From contig NC_041006.1 of assembly GCF_004193775.1 (NCBI RefSeq), positions 22,521,279-22,585,278 on the forward strand: 64,000 bases of DNA, read 5' to 3'. Source of the DNA: Glycine soja (taxonomy: Eukaryota; Streptophyta; Magnoliopsida; Fabales; Fabaceae). This document shows, piece by piece, positions 23,013 to 33,169 of the stretch. The stretch's first letter is position 1. Every line of letters begins with the position of its first letter. A program made the position numbers and the translations under genes. The notes beneath the pieces are model-generated. The model was not told where the DNA came from. It saw only the letters and a program-made list of their open reading frames with translations, and did no database searches.

Positions 23013-24116
23013 GTAAGTGTTCCATCCCTAAGCTTTCTAGCTTTTCATTGGTGTATTTTGATCTCCTTTTGGTGCTCTAAATTGTGGGAATGTGCTCAAA
23101 TATATGGGGCAATTTTGGTTTGTTTTCTTGCTTGATTAGGTTGAATTAGGGGTTTGTATGGGATGGCCCTAGGCCTATAATGCATTTTGAAACAATGGGA
23201 CATGCCACATTGTCCCCGTTCTCTTGCTATTGTTACCTAAACGCGCGCCCACCAAGTGTTCGGTGAAATGCCTCAATGGCATTAGCGCGTGACTTTTGTA
23301 AGGAAACAATCCATGGGGCGTTTTGGTTTGTACATATTTTCTATTTTTGGGACATGTATTCATTCCCGAGAAAGGCTAGAGTAATTGCCCCACATATATC
23401 CTAGGCCTAGGAACCAAAGTTTTTATGCAAAAGAACACAAGAGGAGGTGCATGTTGGGTAAAGTTACCCTTTTTGGCCAGCAGTCAGCCATGGGCCACGC
23501 TACAATATTTTCCCTATGCCTAGATGGTTAGGAATTTTGCTCATCATAAATGTGTAGGTTAGAATAGGTAGCAAAATACCTTTGGAAATTTACACTTTGG
23601 GAATGGTAGCAAAATACTTGGATGTATGTACATATAATTTTTGGTAGTCAAAATGTCTCACAAAAATCTATAAATATGTTGCATGTTATGTAAAGAAAAT
23701 ACATTACAAAAATACCTTTTAATTTGAATACAATTTTAGTGAGCAAAAGAAAATATACTTGAATTTGCATGCGGCTTTAGAGTATGCATGTATGTGAATT
23801 TTTGATAGCCGAAGTGCTTAGAGTATGCATGTATGTGAATTTAGCAAAGGAAATGTGTGTGATGTAGGTAACAAATACTCCTTGGAAGTACATGTAAATA
23901 ATCTAGGTAACGAAGGTGCCTTGATTGTATATGGGTGCATTTTTCTTAGTTATAAGAATGTCTTGTGTAAGTGAACGTTCGTGAAGAAGTATGCGCATAA
24001 GCTTGCTCTAAATTTACATTGATGTTTGTATTTATTGGAGGGAGTTGTATGCCATTTTTGTTTTAAGGGTAGCATTTCTTGGTAAAAACTAACTTTCCAA
24101 ATGTTTGCCTTCGCAG
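23013..24116 (+). other. Predicted 1.1-kb intron in the 5' untranslated part of ORF3 (Ogre1)
   Basis: The donor is CAACAA|GTAAGTGTT and the acceptor TTTGCCTTCGCAG ends at 24116, two bases before the ORF3 ATG. Ogre2 keeps both sites (donor 59246-59251, acceptor ending 60285) although the intervening sequence has diverged widely. The interior is AT-rich with no ORF. Conserved splice sites around diverged sequence support a real intron, which needs RNA evidence. Confidence 0.5.
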
Positions 24117-24118
24117 GA

Positions 24119-25369
24119 ATGGCCCCGAGGAAGCTTGCCTCAAAGAGGTCCAGGAAGGACAAGGCGGCCGAAGGAACTAGTTCCGCTCCGGAGTACGACA
24201 GTCACCGCTTTAGGAGCGCTGTACACCAGCAGCGCTTCGAGGCCATCAAGGGATGGTCGTTTCTCCGGGAGCGACGCGTCCAGCTCAGGGACGACGAGTA
24301 TGCTGATTTCCAGGAGGAAATAGGGTGCTGGCGGTGGGCATCACTGGTTACTCCCATGGCCAAGTTCGATCCAGAAATAGTCCTTGAGTTTTATGCCAAT
24401 GCTTGGCCAACAAAGGAGGGCGTGCGTGACATGAGATCCTGGGTAAGGGGTCAGTGGATCCCGTTTGATGCCAACGCTATCGGCCAACTCCTAGGATATC
24501 CGTTGGTGTTGGAAGAGGGTCAGGAATGTGAGTATAGCCAGAGGAGGAACTGGTCTGATGGGTTCGATGAGGAGGCCATCGCCCAGCTGCTATGTATACC
24601 GGGGTAGGATTTTGCCCGGACTGCTGCAGGGAGGCGAGTGCGAATCATGCGCACCAACATGACCACCCTGACCCAGATATGGATGACGTTGCTCCTCAGC
24701 AACATCCTGCCCACCGATCATAATTCCGACCTTCCCATGCCGAAGTGTCAGCTGGTGTACGCCATCCTGACACAGATGAGCATCCATGTGGCTCAGTTGA
24801 TCGCTGATGCCATCTATATTTTTGCAGGTATGGCGCCCACTAGGCACCCTTTGGACCCAGATAAGTCCAACAGGGCCCTGGGATTTCCCGCACTGATCAC
24901 AGGACTCTGCCAGTCGTTCGGAGTCCCCGTTGCACCTACCAAGGTGATTCGGCTGCCCATCACCTGGGCTTTTATTGAGAAGTATTGTACCCAGAGACAG
25001 GCTCAGGGTGATGCTCCACAGGCCGCAGGCGTGCCACCCCCACCTAATCAGGTTGGCCAGGCTGGGGCATTTGACATGGAGCAGTATTTACGGCATTTGG
25101 TTCGCCAGCAGGCGGCCAACCACCGAGCACATGTACAGACCCATGATTGTCTGTACCAAATGAGCCTTAGCATGCAGAGCCAGGGCTTCGCTTCTTTTTA
25201 ATGCCCTACTCCAGACCAGTTCAGGGCAGAGGTTGCATGGCCCGGAGATTGGCCCGAGGCCCAAGCAGGAGAGGCACCCCCAGAAGCTCCCGGCGATGGA
25301 GAAGAGGCCCACGAGGACGAGGAGATGGCCGATTTGCTTGACTTCTTGGGAGGGAGTGGAGATACGTGA
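24119..25369 (+). pseudogene. Ogre1 ORF3: 'putative plant transposon protein'-type ORF, two stops
   Basis: The frame starts at the ATG at 24119 (MAPRKLASKRSRKDKAAEG), just after a splice-acceptor-like TTCGCAG, and ends at the TGA at 25367-25369, about 416 codons. It is broken by TAG at 24605-24607 (Gln in Ogre2) and TAA at 25199-25201. The basic N-terminus looks like a nuclear localisation signal. The core has EFYANAW, then WVRGQWIPFD, then a long helical stretch with NMTTLTQIW and ALGFPALITGLC. The tail is Pro/Glu/Asp-rich and acidic (VAWPGDWP, then EDEEMADLLDFLGG). A related protein is encoded in element G3 (36216-37601). It carries no RT, integrase or envelope motif. Its function is unknown; the family name refers to its association with transposons. 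Confidence 0.7.
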
Positions 25370-27140
25370 GTGGGAGACCCCCAGATTCATGTTTTCTTTC
25401 ATATTTCTTTTATCATTTTTATTCTATGTTATTGTTTTGACTTGAGAGACTAATGTTTGTTTTTGTTGTTTCGATTGTCATTTGTACAGCGCATACATTT
25501 TTTTTAGATTGTTGCGTTAGTGTTTATATATCATTACTATCGATGGTGTTTGAAATTCTGGAACCATGTAGAGTTCTTCGTTTAGGAACATTGTCCAAAA
25601 AATATATATGTAAAATAAACAAAAATCATGATAAAAATAAAAATAGAAAAGAAAAAAAATGAAATGAATGAAATGGAAAAGAGAACAAAAGGGAAAAGAA
25701 GAGAGCAAGTAAAGAAAAAGAGAGCAAATAAGGAAAAAAAGAAAGCAAGTAAGGAAAAAGGTGGAAAAAGAGAAAATAAGTTGTCTAGCTAAAAACCGAC
25801 ATGCTTTTGAAAAGAGATGATTTCCAACTTTTCTTTGAAAAAAAAAAAAATCATTGATCATAACCGATTTTTGAAGAAAAAAACGTGTCTACACCTGAAG
25901 GGTGAATGCTGTGAAAATTTCCCCGGACGCCCGAAATGGACTTGGAGGAATGCACAAATCGATAAAAGAACATATTTTGGAAACATTGGGTTGATTTAAA
26001 ATAGAGGAAATGAATCCTGAGCCCTAGCATCACATGACCATAAAAATTTGACACTTGAGCGTTTGCATAGGCGCATGCATGACCAGTTTTGCATAAAATT
26101 TCCAAATCATCATTTTTTGCATTTGTGTCATGGAAATAATGTGGGGCATCCCTTTTATCCTTGAACCAAACCAAGCCCTGACATGTATCATGTCTAGCCA
26201 TTCTACAAGCTTTGAGCCAAAATCCTGACTCACCATAAACCTTGACCCAGGGTGAGAATGTCAATCCTTACCCTCGGAAGCGAAAAGAATAGAAGGGAAA
26301 TTTCCAATCAAAGAAAAGGAAAGAAGGAAGATTTCCAATCAAAGAGAAAGCAAAAAAGAAAAGAAGGAAAATTCCCCAATCAAAGAGTGGGAGAAAGCAA
26401 AAAGAAAAGAAAGAAAATTCCCAATCAAAGAATGGGAGAAAGTAAAAAAGGAAGAAGAAGAAGGAAAGAAAGCTCCTGATCAGGGATCGAAGGAAAACAT
26501 AAGAAATGTGCAGAAAGGTCTTTGGACCGGACAATATCTGAACAATACAGAATTTTCACCAAATGAACAAAAAGAAGGAAAGGAAACCACGACCTAAAAT
26601 GGTCTTCTCCCTTTGATTACCAACCAAAATCCCGTGCGCTAGCGACTTTTTCGCCCCGCAGAAAAAGAAAAAGCCAACAAAAAAATCAAAAGCCAAAAAC
26701 ACACAAAAGCCGAAAAAACCCATCAAGAAAACCCATTCCCAAGGGAAGTCCTATTGATCCATGATCACGCATGTAATTTTTGATTTGATAGGAAATAATT
26801 TGCAAAGTCAAGTCATGACATATCTATGGTTCGGAATTAGGATGAAACACTTACCTGTGCGAGATTGATACACTTTGAGTGATTTTCTTCTATTTTTGTC
26901 GGACCCAGTGTTTCCTCTAAATGTTCATTTAGAAACGAAATGCTAACATCCAAAATCTCAGTTAAGGTTATGGGGGATTTCATCAGCAGACTCTCCTTCC
27001 CCGGTAAACGCATTGTTTTTCAAAAAAAAAAAAAAAAGCGTATGCTGCTCTAATCAGTTGGAATATTTATCTCTTTACTTAGCATGTTTGCATTTTAGCG
27101 AAGAAAACACCGAGACTTTTTCAAGTCTCACAAGTTATCC
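25370..27140 (+). other. Non-coding 3' region of Ogre1 with purine-rich tracts
   Basis: Two long A/G-rich tracts on the plus strand lie at about 25610-25790 and 26270-26500. The second holds an imperfect tandem repeat built on 'ttcccaatcaaagaatgggagaaag', four to five units. ORFs read through these tracts are low-complexity Lys/Glu strings and are not credible genes. A poly(A) run is at about 27020-27036. Confidence 0.6.
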
Positions 27141-27210
27141 AGAACTACGTAGGTCTGAGTTCCTCATTGGAGGATACGTAGGAGCAAGAGCCTTGCTTTT
27201 GTCGACCACA
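27141..27210 (+). repeat. LTR-derived segment inside the Ogre1 3' region
   Basis: The sequence 'agaactacgtaggtctga...gaggatacgtaggagcaa...tgtcgaccac' matches 11627-11703 of the Ogre1 LTR and about 48157-48222 of the Ogre2 LTR. It is closer to the Ogre2 version around 'gcttttgtcgacc'. It lies just before the 63/64-bp array, far from either LTR. I did not find it in the corresponding part of Ogre2. Confidence 0.7.
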
Positions 27211-27280
27211 CCGCCTTTTGTTGCCATGACCCAAGAGCTGGTAGCCCGCGGAGACACCTTACGGTTATCCGCACCCTTTT

Positions 27281-28168
27281 GTCATCCAGAGGCGGCGGGC
27301 CCGATGACAAGCAGAGACAAAATTTGGTCATTCTGCACCCTTGTGTCATCCAGAGGCGGCGGGCCCGATGATACGCGGAGATACCTTACGGTTATCCGCA
27401 CCCTTTTGTCATCCAGAGGCGGCGGGCCCGATGACAAGCAGAGACAAAATTTGGTCATTCTACACCCTTGTGTCATCCAGAGGCGGCGGGCCCGATGATA
27501 CGCGGAGATACCTTACGGTTATCTACACCCTTGTGTCATCCAGAGGCGGCGGGCCCGATGATACGCGGAGATACCTTACGGTTATCCGCACCCTTGTGTC
27601 ATCCAGAGGCGGCGGGCCCGATGATATGCGGAGATACCTTACGGTTATCCGCACCCTTTTGTCATCCAGAGGCGGCGGGCCCGATGACAAGCAGAGACAA
27701 AATTTGGTCATTCTGCACCCTTGTGTCATCCAGAGGCGGCGGGCCCGATGATACGCGGAGACAAAATTTGGTCATTTTGCACCCTTGTGTCATCCAGAGG
27801 CGGCGGGCCCGATGATACGCGGAGATACCTTACGGTTATCCGCACCCTTTTGTCATCCAGAGGCGGCGGGCCCGATGACAAGCAGAGACAAAATTTGGTC
27901 ATTCTACACCCTTGTGTCATCCAGAGGCGGCGGGCCCGATGATACGCGGAGATACCTTACGGTTATCTACACCCTTGTGTCATCCAGAGGCGGCGGGCCC
28001 GATGATACGCGGAGATACCTTACGGTTATCCGCACCCTTGTGTCATCCAGAGGCGGCGGGCCCGATGATACGCGGAGATACCTTACGGTTATCTGCACCC
28101 TTGTGTCATCCAGAGGCGGCGAGGCCGATGATACGCGGAAATACCCGAGTGGTTATCCGTATAAACAT
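27281..28168 (+). repeat. 63/64-bp tandem array with a 444-bp higher-order duplication
   Basis: The core GTCATCCAGAGGCGGCGGGC starts at 27281, 27345, 27408, 27472, 27535, 27598, 27661, 27725, 27789, 27852, 27916, 27979, 28042 and 28105, giving 14 units. Units are either 63 bp ('ataccttacggttatc' type) or 64 bp ('acaaaatttggtcattc' type). The order from 27281 to 27724 repeats from 27725 with a constant offset of 444 bp. The units are GC-rich against an AT-rich background. The array corresponds to the hypervariable 3' untranslated repeats described for plant LTR elements. Confidence 0.92.
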
Positions 28169-28320
28169 TCTTTTGCTATCTGTAAGACAGAACGCTTGAT
28201 AGCACGCAGAGACTGACATAGTCTTCTGCACCTTTTGTTCCTCTGGGAACAACAAGTCATTTACATGCGGAAATTTTATGGTCACCCGCGACTCTCGTCA
28301 ACCGAGAGGAGCGAAATTAG

Positions 28321-28976
28321 TGTCATACACTAATTTTCGTCCAGGGACCTTTGCTTGATTACATGCGACCTTTCTTTGGTCCTTGTGAGGTGCTAGGCAC
28401 CCATCATTAGGCAATTTGTGAAATTCCGGGAATGACAAGTCATGGTCACCCGCGACTCTCGTCAACCGAGAGGAGCGAAATTAGTGTCATACACTAATTT
28501 TCGTCCGGGGACCTTTGCTTGATGACATGCAACCTTTCTTTGGTCCTTGTGAGGTGCTAGGCACCCATCATTAGGCAATTTGTGAAATTCCGGGAACGAC
28601 AAGTCATGGTCACCCGCGACTCTCGTCAACCGAGAGGAGCGAAATTAGTGTCATACCCTAATTTTCGTCCGGGGACCTTTGCTTGATGACATGCGACCTT
28701 TCTTTGGTCCTTGTGAGGTGCTTGGCACCCATCATTAGGCAATTTGTGAAATTCCGGGAATGACAAGTCATGGTCACCCGCGACTCTCGTCAATCGAGAG
28801 GAGCGAAATTAGTGTCATACCCTAATTTTCGTCCGGGGACCTTTGCTTGATGACATGCGACCTTTCTTTGGTCCTTGTGAGGTGCTTGGCACCCATCATT
28901 AGGCAATTTGTGAAATTCCGGGAATAACAAGTCATTTGCATGTGGAGATTTTATGGTCACCAGCGACTCTCGTCAA
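28321..28976 (+). repeat. Four 164-bp tandem copies of the LTR start joined to pre-LTR sequence
   Basis: TGTCATAC starts at 28321, 28485, 28649 and 28813, exactly 164 bp apart. The first 110 or so bases of each unit match the start of the Ogre1 LTR, through 'ggcaatttgtgaaattcc'. The remaining 50 or so bases match the sequence upstream of the true 3' LTR ('caagtcatggtcacccgcgactctcgtcaa'). The last unit passes into the real polypurine tract and 3' LTR at 29053. Confidence 0.92.
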
Positions 28977-29037
28977 ATCGAGAGGAACGAAATTAGTGTT
29001 TTATCTTTACTTTCCTTTTATCTCCAATAAAAGACAA

Positions 29038-29050
29038 GTAAAGAGGGGCA
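29038..29050 (+). promoter_or_regulatory. Polypurine tract of Ogre1
   Basis: GTAAAGAGGGGCA lies directly before the 3' LTR, separated from it by two bases. It would prime plus-strand DNA synthesis. Confidence 0.75.
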
Positions 29051-29052
29051 AC

Positions 29053-30694
29053 TGTGATACCCTAATTTCGTCCGGGGACCTTTGCTTGATGATATGCGAC
29101 CTTTCTTTGGTCCTTGTAAGGTGCTTGGCACTCATCATTAGGCAATTTGTGAAATTCCAGGACATGCCGAAAAACCAAAAAAATATTGATGCACAATCCG
29201 TAAGTTTCCGTGACACACCGGAAATCAAATGGAAGCATCGTTGCATAATTAAGTGAGATTTCGTAAACATTCTGTAAGTCAAAAAGTGGATGATTATGTA
29301 ATTCGCAAGGTTCCGTAACATTACGGAAAGAAAACAAGTATCGTTACGAAATTCGTAAGTTTCCGTAACTTTACGAAAAAAGAATCACCAAAAAAAGCAG
29401 AGGGGGGTGTACTTAGTAAAAATGGGGGTGCAAATAGCACCCAGGCCCACTTGGGCCCTCCAAAATATTCCTCCAGAAGGCTGTTGCTTCTGGAGGAAGC
29501 AACCTGGCTCGCCTGGGCGAGCTGGGCGGCAACCACCTCCCCTATTTTGCTATAAATAGGGGAGGAAGTGAAGAAGAAAAGGGTTCAGCCCCTTTGGCAC
29601 TTCTCTCTCTTTCGAATTTGCTTGGAAAAATTGTTTCCGTGAAGAAAATCTAAGCCGAGGCGCTTCCGAAACGTTTCCGTAACGTTTTCCGTGAGGAATT
29701 TCGCAAAGGTTTCAACCGTTCTTCGACGTTCTTCATTCGTTCTTCATCGTTCTTCGATCTTCAACGGGTAAGTACCTCGAACCAAGCTTTTCGATTCATT
29801 CTATGTACCCACGGTGGTCCACATTGTGTTTTGTGTATTTTTATTCCCGTTTCGTTTACTTTTTATACCCCCTCTTGACGTGCTTAAGCCATTTTACTTA
29901 AGTCATTTCTCGCTTAACTTAAAAATAAAATAAATTTCCACCGAACGTTTGAATTGTATTATCCGTTAACTTCGGTTAAGATGAATTCCGACCGTTCGGT
30001 CGTGCCGTAACCACGTTGAAAATTAAAAAGAGGTAAAAAATAATATAATAATAAAAAAAAACATCTTTTAGCAAAATAAAGCGGAAAATCAATCGGACAT
30101 TTTCTCTTTGGGATTTCTCATTCTTAATCGAATTGATTAATAACTAAAGTGAAACTAAGGCTAAAATCAACTCGCCTAGTCAAGCTCGTCCATAAAAAAT
30201 AGGCTTTTGAAGTTTGTCATTTCAATTTCTCACTAAGTAAAATGGATAATTTTTAAGGTCCAACGCCTTAAAATGATCACCACTTAAGTAAAAAGAATCA
30301 CTTGATAAGAAAGAACTACGTAGGTCTGATTTTCTCATCCCAAATTGAGGAATACGTAGGAGCAAAGGGAAACACCCTTGTCGACCACAAAAAAGGAAAA
30401 ATATAAAAAAGGATATAAGGACATAAAAGGGAACGTAAAAATCAAAGTCATGTTTGCACATTCGATTAAAGGCTGCCGTCCCTTGGGACGAACGTGTGGG
30501 GTGCTAATACCTTCCCCGTGCGTAAATACAACTCCCGAACCTTTCACTTAAAGAGTTCGTAGATCGCGTCTTTTCCGGTTTTTCCGACGTTTTCCTCAAA
30601 TAAACGTTGGTGGCGACTCCGCGCGTATTCCTTTCGTGGAACACGCATCCCGCGAGTCACGCGTCGCCCTCCCGCCGAAGGGTAGGTTGCGACA
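29053..30694 (+). repeat. 3' LTR of Ogre1 (1,642 bp)
   Basis: It begins TGTGATACCC (one base different from the 5' copy) and ends TTGCGACA, followed by the ATAAC duplication. It shows about a dozen substitutions and a few small indels against the 5' LTR by eye, which indicates a recent insertion. The TATA box is at 29551-29558 and the palindrome at 29507-29522. Confidence 0.93.
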
Positions 30695-30699
30695 ATAAC

Positions 30700-31072
30700 G
30701 TTTAGTAACTGCAGGTAATCGATTACCATCCATGTGTAATCGATTACACAGTGTAAAGTTCAAATTCAAATTTGTAATGGCTGTTGTAAATCATTTTTGG
30801 CCACTGGTAATCGATTACATCCTCTAGTAATCGATTACCAGAGAGTAAATCTCTTGAAAAAGACTTTTTAACTTAAATTTCTTGGCCAAACCTTTTGCTA
30901 TATCAATTTGGAATTCCCTTCCTAAAATACTAGACATCTTCTTGATGTTGTATCTTGTATTCTCGGATTGTTGTCTTGAATTCAACTTGAGAAGCGCATT
31001 TCCATAAGACATCAAATCATCATGATCATATGGCATCATCAAAACATCAAAGGCAAAGTCTTTGCTTCTACA
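30700..31072 (-). repeat. 5' LTR of C1, right piece after the Ogre1 insertion
   Basis: It is collinear with 2335-2707 and ends GCTTCTACA. It carries the palindrome pairs GTAATCGATTAC...GTGTAATCGATTAC displaced from 10324-10354 by the insertion. Confidence 0.9.
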
Positions 31073-32479
31073 ATAGTTTCAAATGAACTTCTAATCAATG
31101 GTTATTATTGAAGTAAAATCTCGATCCAACAGTTTAAAAAACTTCAAGTTTCCTTTACATAGAATATATAAATATAGATAGATATAGATATAGATAGATA
31201 CTTCTAATATTGTAATCAATAAATCAATATACTATACATTTAAGTTAATCTTGGAAAGTTATCATTATAAGTAAAACAATTTGTTCATATTTTCAAAAAG
31301 AAAGCGTAGCACAATTTCAATTAGAAGCTTACTACTCAAAATAATTAAAGTGGAATAAAAAAAGTGGAACATATCTGAATTTCAAAATATATAACGATGC
31401 ATAAGTGTTTTCCTAAGTATAGTAAGCCTTAGGTTATAACTATATATGAAGTTAAAGTAGATGACTAGATGTACACATAAACAAAAGTACTAAAGCCCAG
31501 GCCTACCCAGATCAAATACATATAAAAGGAAAGACCCTAGACTCAGAACATACATCTCTAACACCCAATCCATGTGGAAACTACACAAAAGAACATAAGT
31601 GAGCATGCGTCCGCATGTAACAGAGGTACCCAAGGAAGTGATCCACGTCTTTGATCACATTGGGTATCCACTGCCTCCAAGTGCTCTCAGCCTCAAAATG
31701 GAGTGTTGGCTCCTCGCTCGCCATTTGATCTTGAACAAAACATATGGGGTGAGTCTTTCTGCTTCATCAACGAAAACATAGAAAGACTTTAACAAGTCAT
31801 ACACAATCTTTCAACCACTAGATCTCACTTGCATCCTAAAATGTTTCTTTTACTATCTTTGCATATATTTCTCACAGAGATTTTATGTTCTTCATCATCA
31901 TAGGGCTCCACTACACATGATATTAATAAATGACATTGAATTGACAAATGAGTCTAAGACCAATGCTCAGCTCCAACAACATGTCACATGGACAACCAAG
32001 TACACGGTCCTCCCACACCACGCGGTGTGAAAACCACCAATCAATCATCGCCTTATGAGCTCTCACAACTTCCAACACGACACCCCACACAACTCTCTTC
32101 AACTTGCATTTCAACATTCCACTATGATGTTATCCTTGCTAGGAGCGGATCACTTGATACAGGCTACAGAGTTTTGGATGATGCTACTTTCGGAGAGGGA
32201 AGATAAATCAAGGTAGACGCCACAAGGATTACCTTGATATGTCTAGGATTGGTTCAGCGAGGAACCCAGAGACAAGTTCTCACAAAAATTTTATGAAATG
32301 CAAAAGTGCTTCTATTGAAAACAAAATCCATACATATAGTGTATCTGAATGAAAAAATAGAAATAGACATGGGCCTTTAAATCAATTTGGGCCAAAATTA
32401 CAACGAAAAAATTATAAACAAAAAATAGAACATATTTGGCATGGGCCTTCAAATTAGTCTGGGCCTTCAGCAACGATTA
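31073..32479. other. Unresolved DNA, partly a possible chromovirus LTR/UTR remnant
   Basis: 31073-31500 is AT-rich with an (ATAG)n-like microsatellite at about 31175-31200. From about 32140 to 32470 the sequence holds two similar blocks ('catgggccttyaaat...tgggcc') and directly precedes the integrase fragment, so it may be that element's 3' untranslated region or LTR. No complete boundary or duplication was found. The short ORFs here have no recognisable domain. Confidence 0.4.
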
Positions 32480-33169
32480 ATATGCTTAGTAGTGTCTCTG
32501 CTTCTAGGCTTTCATCCTTCTCCACTTGGACCTTGTTAAGTATGCCTGCTACCATTTGCTGGAAGGTATCCACTGACTGTTTAGTCCTACTCCTGGTCAT
32601 AGGTCCTTGTATTTGGGCAGTTTCAGGGTTCTTACTCCATACTCACCTGGAATATCAATCTTGTAAGCATTGTCATTGATCCTCTCTAGTACTTGGAAAG
32701 GTCCATCTCCTCTAGGTTGAATTTTGGACTTCCTTTTTTTAGGGAGCCTCTCCTTCCTCATGTGTACCCAAACTCAATCACCTGGTTCAAGTATCACTTC
32801 CTTCTTGTTCTTGTTGGCTTGCTTGGCATAGCTTTCATTCTTCTTTGCAATTTGAGCCTTCACATACTCAACTTTAGCCTGTGCATCCTTATGCTTAGTT
32901 TGGCCATCGGTTTGAGGGTTGCATGTGGTTGAAAAGAGTAGCTTTGTTCTAACCTTACCCCACAATATTCTCCAAAAGTGACTAAGGAACTTGGTGTCTC
33001 GGTTTGAAATGATGCTTCTTGGTATGGAGATACACCACTTCCTTGAAAAATAAAACAGCAACATCACACGCATCATTATTCTTCTTACAGGGTATGAAAT
33101 GTGCCATTTTTGAGAACTTGTCAACCACAACAAAAATAGTGTCCTTACCATTCCTTGTCTGAGGCAAAC
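32480..33169 (-). pseudogene. Chromovirus-type gypsy integrase and post-integrase fragment
   Basis: Minus-strand translation in mixed frames gives [20 protein letters not shown], then [10 protein letters not shown] and a NPQTDGQT stretch, the standard integrase core. It is followed by a WVHMRKERLP-type post-integrase segment near 32700-32790. The part between DGQT and the post-integrase helix is deleted, and frameshifts separate the pieces. The fragment stops abruptly at about 33169, where element G3 begins, so G3 may have inserted into it. Confidence 0.75.

Larger units (their letters stand above)
10381..30694 (+). mobile_element. Ogre1: 20.3-kb Tat/Ogre-like Ty3/gypsy retrotransposon inserted in the C1 LTR
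   Basis: The ends are TGTCATACCC...GTTGCGACA, flanked by ATAAC. The order is 5' LTR, primer site, ORF1, gag-protease with G-patch, predicted intron, RT with two RNase H regions and integrase, a purine tract, an LTR-like promoter block, a long predicted intron, ORF3, two tandem arrays, polypurine tract and 3' LTR. Very large size, an ORF before gag, an intron between protease and RT, and a second RNase H are all known traits of the Tat/Ogre clade. Every ORF carries at least one lesion, while the two LTRs differ at only about a dozen sites by eye, plus a few small indels. Confidence 0.9.
1609..31072 (-). mobile_element. Sirevirus-like Ty1/copia element C1, split by Ogre1
   Basis: The element lies on the minus strand. 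It has LTRs at 1609-2707 (3') and 9655-10380 plus 30700-31072 (5', interrupted), an initiator-Met primer site, a decayed gag-pol and an extra ORF between pol and the 3' LTR. Both LTRs total 1,099 bp once the ATAAC duplication is counted once. The flanking pentamers are AAAGT (1604-1608) and ATAGT (31073-31077), a one-mismatch target duplication. Domain order is protease, integrase, reverse transcriptase, RNase H, which is the copia order. The several polypurine tracts before the 3' LTR match what is described for Sireviruses. Confidence 0.85.

Noticed and set aside
25620..26534. Lys/Glu-rich and Phe/Leu-rich ORFs
   Set aside because: They are produced by purine-rich low-complexity tracts read on either strand.
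27281..28168. Regular array resembling a CRISPR and long ORFs through it in several frames
   Set aside because: The spacers are not unique but belong to two alternating unit types, the setting is a plant retrotransposon, and the open frames result from unit lengths near a multiple of three without stops.
31599..32206. Host-gene exons in the unresolved region
   Set aside because: Three short ORFs show no recognisable domain, no consistent splice structure and no codon pattern unlike the background.
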